64,000 bases of DNA from Budorcas taxicolor (Eukaryota > Chordata > Mammalia > Artiodactyla > Bovidae): the NCBI RefSeq assembly GCF_023091745.1, contig NC_068934.1, forward strand, positions 15,268,434 to 15,332,433, given 5' to 3'. Position 1 is the first letter of the stretch. Each line of letters begins with the position of its first letter. A model generated the notes under the pieces. That model was not told the DNA's origin. It saw nothing but the letters and a program-made list of their open reading frames with translations, and made no database searches. A program made the translations under genes and the position numbers. This document shows, piece by piece, positions 55,839-64,000 of the stretch.

Positions 55839-56209
55839 TGAATGTATATGTACTTAACTCAGAACATATATGCTATGTTGTGTTATGGAAAAACAAAGGT
55901 GGTACATGACAAAATTCCATTTAAAAATATACACATGTATGTATGAAATTTTGTCTCTCTCTAAAACACATATAGGCTAACATAAGCCTAAATCTGCAAA
56001 GTGGCAGGTTTATGTATCAAGCTTTTAACAATAATTACTTCTGAAATTTGTAATCAGAGGGAGGAATAGAGGGGAAAAAGTGTTTCACTTTGCACTTTAT
56101 ATATTTCCAAAAAGTGACAGAATAGCAGGTGACTTTTTAGACACTTCTTTCTTGTGGTTTCTTACAATTTTCAAATTAGATTAAATAATTCAAAAATAAG
56201 TTATGGAGC

Positions 56210-56424
56210 TTATGTGTGTTAAATCATGTCCGACTCTTAGTGACCCTATGGACTATAGCCCACCAGGCTCCCCTGTCCATGGGGAATTTCCAGGAGAGAA
56301 TACTGGAGTGGCTTGCCATGCCCTCCTCCAGGGGATCTTTCCGACCCAGGAATTGAACCTGAGTCTCTTAGGTCTCTTGCACTGGCAGGCGAGTTCTTTG
56401 CCACTAGCGCCACTTGGGAAGCCC
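56210..56424 (-). mobile_element. Bov-tA SINE
   Basis: 'ttatgtgtgttaaatcatgtccgactcttagtgacc' to 'gccacttgggaagcccaag'. A small duplication 'tctcttaggtctcttgc' lies in the head part. Confidence 0.93.
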
Positions 56425-57184
56425 AAGTATTTAATAAATGAATGAGACCCAGGCTGTGAGGATCAGTTAAAGGAGATACAATGAATGCCGTCTGTTCAAG
56501 GAAGAAGGATGTCTTTAAGTAGAACTCTGAATACTGTGGCTGTTAGGAGGCAATACAGATCTGATCCTTTAAATATTGTCCTGGTAGGGCTTAAACTTCA
56601 TCTGGAGAATGTAATACATCTCTTTTAAGCTTCGCTTCCCTGTTGTCCATTTCAGCTCTGTGTTATCCCTATGCACAAACCTGTTGCCTTTGTATGATGC
56701 ATGAAGAGACCTTATCCAATGTGTTTTCTTTCACACTGTGAATTGTAACATATCCCTGGGTAATAGAATCAGTTTCTTCGGTCTTGTCTAGCATATCTTA
56801 GAAAATAAAACTAGGATGGAACAGAGAGTATCATATATTAATATAATGTTACCCTATTATTTCATGGAAGTCTGACTTTAGGTGTGTTGCTGGGTATACT
56901 AAGTTGAGGTGCGAAATGTATTTCTTTTGGTGAGTCAATAGCAAAATGCTTGAAAGCCATTGCTCTAAACCTAAGTATAGAAATAACCAATAGTGTCATC
57001 TTATGGATGCCTCTGCAGCTCCTGTGATCTGTCAGATTTTTCAAGAAGTATCCAAGTCAGGACTTAATACCAGCAAGTAGCAAATTTCATTATTTAGATT
57101 TCTACCATTATAACTAAGTGATTTCAGATATTGGAGCCTTTGCTCCTTTTTTTCCATCTAACAATGACTATCTTAAAATTGCAT
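56425..57184. other. No gene or recognised repeat
   Basis: Unassigned sequence. Confidence 0.5.
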
Positions 57185-57252
57185 ACATTTTTAGAATTAA
57201 TTAATTTATCTTAATTGAAGGATAATTACTTTACAATATTGCAATGGTTGTT
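57185..57252 (-). mobile_element. Extreme 3' end of a ruminant L1
   Basis: 'tttatcttaattgaaggataattactttacaatattgcaatgg' is the reverse of the L1 3' end seen at 29548-29590 (accaatacaatattataaagtaatttacctccaatt). Only about 60 bp. Confidence 0.65.
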
Positions 57253-58118
57253 TGAAAGGATCACTTTGTTGTTGTTCCTGTCAAAATAAGGTACATGACA
57301 GTCTGTTAGATAGTCCTCAAAACCATGTAAAAAACAAAATTTAAAGCAAAGCATAATCATATTATGAAAGAATACAAAAGTCACATGGATTTGTAAGATA
57401 ACAGAAACAGCTTCAAAGTTCTTTCTCTCCCGCAGTAATGACTGCAAGAGTTCTGCCCTGAAATCCCAAGGGCACCCATTCAGCTCTCTGGTCTTCAAGA
57501 GCACTTCAGTGGAGAAGCCGGCTATCAGCCATTGTGAACCAGACCTATAATTAGCAAGTGACACCTCTGCAGAAATTCATTGACTCTTAATTGAGAAAGG
57601 CAAGAGGTCACTGAATAGGAATTGTGAAGGTAATAACTTCTGGCTACACTGGGCAATTTTGTTTTCAAGGAACAGAGATTCAATCAGATCATCTCAATTA
57701 CTAGAGATTTACTATAGAGATAAACAGAATTAACAATAATAATAAGAGCAGCGGGAATACCATGGGGAAACAAAAATAGCCTTGTGCCTTAAAATGGTGC
57801 ACATTGGCACATGAACTGTCATTTTGGATCCAGGAAGAAAGTGATCAGATATTTACTATGGCCTCTGCTGGAAAGGTGACGAGGTTCTGCTTCTGTGCTT
57901 CTCCGAGCTGCCATCCAGCTACCTGATCTCAGGTTGCTTTTTTTGTTTGTTTATGTTTTGTTGTGTCTTCTGAACCAATGTATCAGTGCCTCATAACCTC
58001 TACTGTTTCCTGTCTCTACTGTCTGTGTGTTCCTAACAGTGGCTGACTTCCTGTCTGCTCAGTACATATTCCCAGAGAGGATTTCTGAACAGTCCTTCTG
58101 ATAAGGGTACTTACTTCC
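57253..58118. other. No gene or recognised repeat
   Basis: A 112-codon minus-strand frame (57226-57564) overlaps the L1 tail at its end and has no motif. A T/G-rich run lies at 57935-57965. Confidence 0.5.
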
Positions 58119-58124
58119 TAGCAT

Positions 58125-58480
58125 CAGCTGAGCATGGACAGACTCTGGAGCCAGATAGCCTGGTTCAGGGGCTGGTGCATGGGGATGACCCACAGAGATG
58201 TTATGGGGAGGGAGGTGGGAGGGGAGTTCATGTTTGGGAACACATGTAAGAATTAAAGATTTTAAAATTTTAAAAAATAAATAAATAAATAAATATGAAA
58301 AGCAGATAGCCTGGTTCAAAGCCCAGCTTTCCTGACTTCTGGGCATGTAACCTTGGACATCTAATTTAGCTTTCTTTTCCTCAGCTTTCTCATCTATAAA
58401 ATGGTGTCTATTACATAAAATGGTTGAAGAGTCTATGTGTGATAGTAATTGTAGTTAGCTCTCATTAGGTATCCATACTC
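58125..58480 (+). repeat. MIR SINE split by an L1 tail
   Basis: 'acagactctggagccagatagcctggttca' (58138-58167), then after the insertion 'aagcccagctttcctgacttctgggcatgtaaccttggac', 'ctcagctttctcatctataaaatggtgtc' and 'ttaggtatcc'. This is one of the longest and clearest MIRs in the window. Confidence 0.88.
58168..58302 (+). mobile_element. 135-bp L1 3' tail with perfect 16-bp TSD
   Basis: Only the last about 90 bp of the L1 3' UTR ('ggggctggtgcatggggatgacccacagagatg', G-rich tract, 'cacatgtaagaattaaagattttaaaat') plus an A-rich (aaat)n tail. The target cagatagcctggttca is exact at 58152-58167 and 58303-58318. It belongs to the same subfamily as the 39553 L1. Confidence 0.97.
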
Positions 58481-58506
58481 AAGTAGAGCTTTTACAGCAA
58501 CTCTTT

Positions 58507-58710
58507 GTGTTTCCCTGTTGGCTCAGCTGGTAAAGAATCTGCCTGCAATGTGGGAGACCTGAGTTTGACCTCTAGATTGGGAAGATCCCCTGAAGAAGGG
58601 AAAGGCTACCTACTCCAGTGTTCTGGCTTGGAGAATTCCACGGACTGTATAGTCCATGGGGTCACAAAGAGTTGGACACAGCTGAGCAGCTTTCACTTCA
58701 TTTCACATCT
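58507..58710 (+). mobile_element. Bov-tA SINE
   Basis: 'gtgtttccctgttggctcagctggtaaagaatctgcctgcaatgtgggag' to 'cacagctgagcagctttcacttcatttc'. Full-length forward copy. Confidence 0.95.
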
Positions 58711-58784
58711 CAATTCCTGGCATAACCTATAGCAATGGGCAGTATGATAGGGCCACAATATAAAGGCACTATTTCTTCAATTTA

Positions 58785-59000
58785 TATGAATGACTGTCTA
58801 ATATATGCTAAACCCAGTGATAAAGCTTTAATTCTTGTAGGGATACACAGAAAAATTAAGCAAGTCAATTCATAAACAAGGAAATGTCAGAGAGTGATAA
58901 ATACAGTGATAAAAAGAGGGAGGGGTATGAGTCCTTGAGTGATGACAGTGCTAGAATATCATTGAGAATTTAACATTTGAGCTGAGGCCCAAGTAAATGA
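58785..59000 (+). repeat. Ancient LINE-related repeat, family uncertain
   Basis: 'aacaaggaaatgtcagagagtgataaatacagtgataaaaagaggg...gagaatttaacatttgagctgaggcccaagtaaatgagg' follows an old mammalian repeat also seen in part at 38430 and 38890. Confidence 0.5.
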
Positions 59001-59635
59001 GGAACTTGTCATCAGACAGTTCTCTCTGCCAAGGTTTGCTCATCCCTCAAGTTGGCCTTCTTGGACCAGTCTAAGAGTATCCTGCTCTAGCTCTGTCTTG
59101 CCTGTCTAAGGCTGCTCCACAGGAACCCCATATTCTTTGCTCCGAGGGGGCCCAGGCCAACCACAGTGCAACACAACTCTCTTGTGCAGGGAGCCAGACC
59201 ACTCCTTGCTCCTTCATGATTCACCCGGAAGTCATGCATTATTGATGTGTACACTACACACCAAGGACCACCACACTTGTCCTTTTGCTTGTTTTAGTTT
59301 GAATGTGTAATGATAGAGACAAGATTTCTGGCTGGATTTTCACAAGCCTGGCTTGTGAAAATAGTGGGGATTCACCTTTTCCTTGTCCATTGAGAATAGC
59401 TGTTGATAACCACTATTTTAAACAGCACAGTGAGTGAACCTCACTAGCAAATTCATAAATACATCTGTCTCCAATCTCTAGAATTTGAGTAATAAAATTG
59501 AGTTGGCAAAGAAGACTGGTCTACTTCACTATTTCACTAATCCTTTCAGTCATAGACTCTTATGGATAATTACGTATGATGGTGGAGAAAACAAGAAGGG
59601 AGCAGAGAAGAGGACTAATACTGAGGGAATTCTGT
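59001..59635. other. No gene recognised
   Basis: Slightly GC-richer at 59040-59230. No frame or motif that I can support. Confidence 0.45.
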
Positions 59636-59639
59636 ATAA

Positions 59640-59735
59640 TTTTTTTGTATGTATTATCAGCTCTCATTCTCCAAACTATTCAGTGAAATGCATATTATTA
59701 TTGCCACTTTTACAGAGGAAGATAAAGATATTTAT
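59640..59735 (-). repeat. MIR trace
   Basis: 'tgtatgtattatcagctctcattctccaaactattcagtgaaatgcatattattattgccacttttacagaggaagataaag' is the reverse of the MIR core. Confidence 0.6.
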
Positions 59736-59739
59736 AAAT

Positions 59740-60475
59740 GGAAACATACAACTGTAAGATGGTGAGATATGTTTTCCCCTCTATGGGGAAGTAAGGACAA
59801 GCCTTGCTAGTTGGATAACTGATCACATTATAACTATTTTCAAGGCAAACAAGTTTATTCTTGATAGCATAGAGGGAGGCCACATTCCTTTGTATGTTTG
59901 CCTTTTCCCTTTCATCTTTTAATTTAATTTTTAAACCAGTGTTTCAACTTGGAAAGGAAAAAAAAAGTTCCATTCCTGTTGAAATAAATAACAAATCTGG
60001 GGTTTTAGCCACCTGATGTTCTTTGAAATGTCAATTTCAAGGGAGAAAATTAGTGTCGGAGAGCCTGGGACTAAATTTCCACTGTGCCTTTCTAAATTGT
60101 GCATGCAAATGGGCAATTAGACCTGCAATGGATAATTGCATGCCTAAGTGAACCCTCCACAAGTAGTTGAGAAGCCAGTTTTGAAGGTTGAATTTGTAGA
60201 AGTCCTTATAAATTTCCTCTCCTGCTAAAGAGACCCATGGAAGCTCATCCTTAACTCTGATAAGGGAATACCTCTCTATTCCAGCCACTTCCAAAGGGGG
60301 AAGAAAAAAAGGTAATTTGAGGAAATGAGAATATAATCATTAGTATTAGTAAGCCATTTATACATCCAGAAATAATACTGTTAGTATTTTGTACTTATTT
60401 TTTAACTTATTAATATATTCATGTTATATTTAATATTATAATATATTTTTTCACATTTAATAATATATTCCATAA
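59740..60475. other. No gene or recognised repeat
   Basis: Unassigned; AT-rich towards 60400. Confidence 0.5.
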
Positions 60476-60479
60476 TGCC

Positions 60480-60790
60480 TATTCTTCTGTAATCCTTTTA
60501 TCATCCTCATGTTTTCCATTTTAACATATTATAATTTATGGAGCTGGCATTCAAGTGTTTAATGCTAGGTTATTTCTTAACTTGCAGTATTATAAAATTC
60601 ATTATTATAAAAATGCAGTGATAAACATTAAAGCTCATTTATTTTTGTGTGACTCACTAATTATTTCTTGAAATCACTTTCCCCTCATGCAATTCTGAAT
60701 AGTATCATTCTTTTTGACTTTTGTCTTAATAGGTGAAAACTCTCGCTTCCTTATTGTTTTCATTCATATTTTATGTTGTGGTCAATAGCT
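60480..60790 (-). mobile_element. Ancient L1M fragment, probable
   Basis: 'atggagctggcattcaagtg...gcagtattataaaattcattattataaaaatgcagtgataaac' and 'aataggtgaaaactctcgcttcc' fit the reverse of an old L1 3' region ('...ttgctattataaataatgctgcaatgaac'). Confidence 0.5.
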
Positions 60791-60794
60791 TGTA

Positions 60795-61873
60795 AAGGCC
60801 AACCTTTCTTCACCAGCTCAGCCTTTCTCTGAATGATCTTCCTGTCCTTTAAAAAGCCCTTTCCCTTATTTTTCTACAATATCCACTAACTCCCTTTACA
60901 ATTACTCTGCAGTGGAACATAATAGGAAATACTAATCTTCCTCCTTTTCTGCCAAATAAGCAGTGCAATATAACATACATTCAATAATTTATTTAAGTAT
61001 GTATGCTTTACTTCATGTATTCATATCAACTTAAATCACAAAACATGAATTAAATTTCCTTGGAAACGCAAGAAAAATCAAGTAGTAGTAGTCTTTGAAT
61101 CAAGCATCTTCCTAAATTCATACCTTTCTTTCTTCTTTCGTTCCATATTCTTCAATACAGATATTCATGTGTCCTCTTGTGTAGGATGTGTGCTTCAATA
61201 TGCTCAGTGAAATAACTACACATATTTAGTTTATAGCAGTTTTAGTGTCAGTGATGAAAACTGTAACCGTAATTTAATTTCACAAAGAGCTAAGGTAACA
61301 GGCTAGATGATATGAGCATCACAGGAAGGTCTCTCGACACATAAGAGCTTAACAAAATATGGATACAATGAGTTAATATCCCCCATGTTTAGAAACAAGA
61401 CTGATCTATCTACTTTGAAAGATATTTAACCTGACCAAAATTCATTAGCACATGAAAAATTAAAATACAAAATTAAGATAATTTTAATATTGAAATTAAT
61501 AGGATAAAAACAACTATTTTATGAGAATTCCAGGGGAAAAGAATTGGCCTATTGTGGTGATTTGGGTAGAAGTAGCAGAGATCAAAATTCAACTCTAGAA
61601 TTTTAAATGAAAATGATTGTTTCATGATACAATAATTCTGTCCTTATATATTAATGTTTTATAGACCACTAGAGCATTGTGTGCTTTGAAAAGCTATATT
61701 GATAGTGAGTTAATGAGTATTGGCAAGATAATCCTTCAATTGAGTTATTCTATTACACAAAATGCTTTATAAGTGTTTTGTCAGATTGTTGGGTGGCTTA
61801 TTTTTTAATTTTTAACCTTTTTAAAGAGTTTTATATTTACCACTGGCATAACTCATGTAACTAAGAATATGAA
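60795..61873. other. No gene or recognised repeat
   Basis: AT-rich; unassigned. Confidence 0.5.
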
Positions 61874-61886
61874 TATACACCTTAAA

Positions 61887-62175
61887 CGGAGAAAGCAGTG
61901 GCACCCCAGTACCCCAGTACTCCAGCACTCCAGTACTCTTGCCTGGAAAATCCCTTGGACAGAGGAGCCTGGTAGGCTGCAGTCCATGGCGTCGCTAAGA
62001 GTCGGACACGACTGAGCGACTTCACTTTCACTTTTCCCTTTCATGCATTGGAGAAGGAAATGGCAACCCACTCCAGTGTTCTTGCCTAGAGAATCCCAGG
62101 GACGGGGGAGCCTGGTGGGCTGCCGTGTCTGGGGTTGCACAGAGTCGAACACGACTGAAGCAACTTAGCAGCAGC
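61887..62175 (+). mobile_element. BovA2 dimeric SINE with TSD and internal expansion
   Basis: Two monomers joined by 'ttcactttcacttttccctttcatgcattgg', ending 'ttagcagcagc'. The target atacaccttaaa is exact at 61875-61886 and 62176-62187. In the first monomer the 'ccccactccagtactc' block has grown into several imperfect ccagtac/ccagcac units (61903-61940). Confidence 0.97.
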
Positions 62176-62189
62176 ATACACCTTAAAAA

Positions 62190-63320
62190 CCAACTGCTAC
62201 TGATTTTGAAAAAATACATTTGAAAAATGTACTCTCAGGTTGTTTATGTAAAATTCAGTCTGTTAATCAGGCCACTATTTATTCTTATTTTATTTTGGCA
62301 ATCACTTTTAATCAGCATTTTCTATGTGGAGAAACAGTATGTTACAAAAGTATACTGTGTTCTTTAAGTAGAAGTACTTAAGTATCCCATATCATTCTCT
62401 CTCTCTGAATTACCACCCACCAGCTATACCAGAATTATTTTCATTTTTTACTTGTGCCAAGTTCAGTCACACTTCAGGAACTTTTACCCACCCTTCCTTC
62501 TGCCTATTCTTCTCTAGGCTTTTTTGTTTGTTTGTTTATAATTTCTCCAAAAGTCACTAATGTCCTATTCTAAGTTTGGTTTTCCTCTTTTCAACTACAT
62601 GTATATTCTCAATATGTATGTGTCAGCCTTCTTATGCGTAGGAACACCAAATAACACTTCAGCACTATGCTTGGAGGGGGGCATTTTAAACAGCAAACTC
62701 CCTCACCAAAAGCACAACAATACAAAAAATGTGTATCATATTGTGTATGCACTAACAAGGCTGCAAAATGATCACTTGTTTCTAATATGAGAGCTGAAAC
62801 AAGAAAGTGAAGAATTGCCTCATTCCAACTTGGCTGGCAACATGAACATCAGGCAACTCATTTTTTTTTCCCTTTAGAACATGTACATGTCCCTGAATGC
62901 CTGTGAAAGTGTTATGAAGATTGAATTTGAAATTGCAAATTAATTTGCAGATGTGGAATATGCAAATACTGAAGTCTGACTGTATTTGGTGCTAGAGAAA
63001 AGGTATGGTTTATGTTATCCAAGAATAAAAAAAAATCAGATAACTGTAAAACAAAGGAAACATAAAGATTAACAAACAAAGTGTTGAAGGAGTTTGGAAT
63101 AAGTGGGCATAACTCTAACCAGATGAGACTCCACAATGGAAGCAGACTTTATATATAGAAGGATAAACAGGATTTTAAAAGAAGGATATAAAGTGAAAAA
63201 AAATTTGAATGAAGAGACATGGTTTTACTAAATGAGCAAATAGTTGATAATGCATAGAAAAGCCATTTTAAAAATAATTGCAATAGGCCATCAGGCGGAT
63301 AGACCAAACCAATAATCAGA
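62190..63320. other. No gene; (TTTG)n at 62521-62538
   Basis: Short T/G repeat. Otherwise unassigned. Frames under 80 codons without motifs. Confidence 0.5.
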
Positions 63321-63321
63321 C

Positions 63322-63912
63322 ATTTCAGTTCAGTTGTTCTGTTGTGTCTGACTCTTTGCGACCTCATGGACTGTAGCATGCAGGCCTCCCTTTCCATCAC
63401 CGGATCCCAGAGCTGGTGATGCCATGCAACCATCTCATCCTCTGTCGTCCCCTTCTCCTCCCACCTTCAATCCTTCCCAGCATTAGGGTGTTTTCAAATG
63501 AGTCAGTTCTTTGTATCAGGTGGACAAAGTATTGGAGTTTCAGCTTCAGCATCAGTCCTTCCAATGAATATTAAAGATTGATTTCCTGTAGGATGGACTG
63601 GTTGGATCTCCTTGAAGTCCAACAGACTCTCAAGAGTCTTCTCTTAACACCACAATTCAAAAGCATCAGTTCTTCAGTGCTCAACTTTCTTTATATTCCA
63701 ACTCTGATTCCACACATGACTACTGGAAAAACCATAGCCTTGACTAGATGGACCTTTGTTGAGAAAGTAATGTCTCTGCTTTTTAATATGCTATATAGGT
63801 TGGTCATAACTTTTCTTCCAAGGATCAAGCATCTTTTAATTTTATGGCTGCAGTCACTGCCTGCAGTGATTTTGGAGCCCCCAAAATAGTCTCTCATTGT
63901 TTCCATTGTGAA
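63322..63912 (-). mobile_element. BovB LINE 3' part
   Basis: 590 bp in reverse, from 'ttcagttcagttgttctgttgtgtctgac' through 'caggtggacaaagtattggagtttcagcttcagcatc' and 'ccatagccttgactagatgg' to 'gtctctcattgtttccattg'. It covers the C-terminal third of the BovB ORF, with shifts. A frame of 71 codons (63906-63691) reads GGSKITAGSDCSHKIKRCL and LVKAMVFPVVMCG. Confidence 0.95.
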
Positions 63913-64000
63913 ATCAATAATAGTAAATGTTTAAAAATATGCTAAGATAGAGATAAAAACATTGTGATAGAAGCAGAGAAAGGGAGGCAATAGAAAAAGA

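Larger units (their letters stand above)
54090..56190 (+). mobile_element. Ancient L1M, ORF2 end and 3' UTR, split by BovB
   Basis: ORF2 C-terminal part: 'gaaaaatggatagtagacatgaaccagtaattt' (54795), 'gcatgaaaagatctttaaactcat' (54846), 'atcgggcatggtagagatctgggaaatggtcattctcatatggtattagtg' (54933), 'cattgcagcattatggtaatattgaaaacag...aaatgccaatcaattggc' (55112). The 3' UTR resumes at 55851 and includes 'attacttctgaaatttgtaatcagagggaggaatag' (56034). Heavily mutated. Its left limit is vague. Confidence 0.75.

Noticed and set aside
57226..57564. 112-codon minus-strand frame
   Set aside because: Its end runs into an L1 tail and no domain is visible.
1..64000. Endogenous retrovirus or LTR element of recent age
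   Set aside because: No paired LTRs, primer-binding site or gag/pol/env-like frames were seen. All RT motifs found are of LINE type (FADD of L1, YADD of BovB).

Overview
The window is mammalian nuclear DNA from a ruminant, most likely a bovid such as cattle, buffalo, sheep or goat. The evidence is the repeat content: BovB (RTE-clade) LINEs, tRNA-derived Bov-tA SINEs, dimeric BovA2 SINEs and ruminant-type L1 LINEs are all present in many copies. The closest species cannot be fixed from the sequence alone. I find no convincing host protein-coding exon, no rRNA, no functional tRNA gene and no CRISPR or prokaryotic feature. The window looks like an AT-rich intergenic or intronic stretch, and every long open frame that I can assign a function is a decayed retrotransposon ORF. 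Family names come from recognising consensus sequences by eye, not from a database search, so boundaries are approximate unless a target-site duplication (TSD) is quoted.

Layout. 1-3 kb: a BovB 5' part (minus) split by a Bov-tA, then a 5'-truncated ruminant L1 (plus). 3-10 kb: old MIR copies with scattered Bov-tA/BovA pieces. 10-13 kb: L1 fragments with nested Bov-tA and CHR-type SINEs. 13-15.5 kb: a BovB whose 5' part is inverted relative to the rest. 16-19 kb: a BovB tail and a long ancient L1. 20-23 kb: SINEs, BovB tails and L2. 23-25 kb: an L1 with an inverted 5' segment and a nested BovA2. 25-27.7 kb: Bov-tA, BovA2 and BovB. 27.7-29.6 kb: a second ruminant L1. 30-39 kb: mostly old unique-looking DNA with L2, MIR, SINEs and microsatellites. 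39.5-41.1 kb: the best-preserved L1, with a TSD. 41.7-44.5 kb: an L1 carrying a BovB insertion that creates an L1-BovB fused reading frame. 45-52 kb: mostly unique. 52-53 kb: two opposed Bov-tAs. 54-56.2 kb: a three-level nest (Bov-tA in BovB in L1). 58.1-58.5 kb: a 135-bp L1 tail inserted into a MIR with a perfect 16-bp TSD. 60-64 kb: old L1, BovA2 and a BovB tail at the right end.

How the parts relate. L1 and BovB encode endonuclease/reverse transcriptase proteins. Bov-tA and BovA2 are non-autonomous and are thought to be mobilised by BovB machinery, because their 3' ends derive from BovB. MIR and L2 form the oldest layer, ancient L1 and CHR SINEs an intermediate one, and BovB, Bov-tA, BovA2 and ruminant L1 the youngest. 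Insertions of young elements into old ones give a readable relative chronology. I did not find evidence of a new biological system. The most informative features are the rearranged LINEs (two 5' inversions, one internal deletion, one L1-BovB fused frame) and several perfect hairpins.
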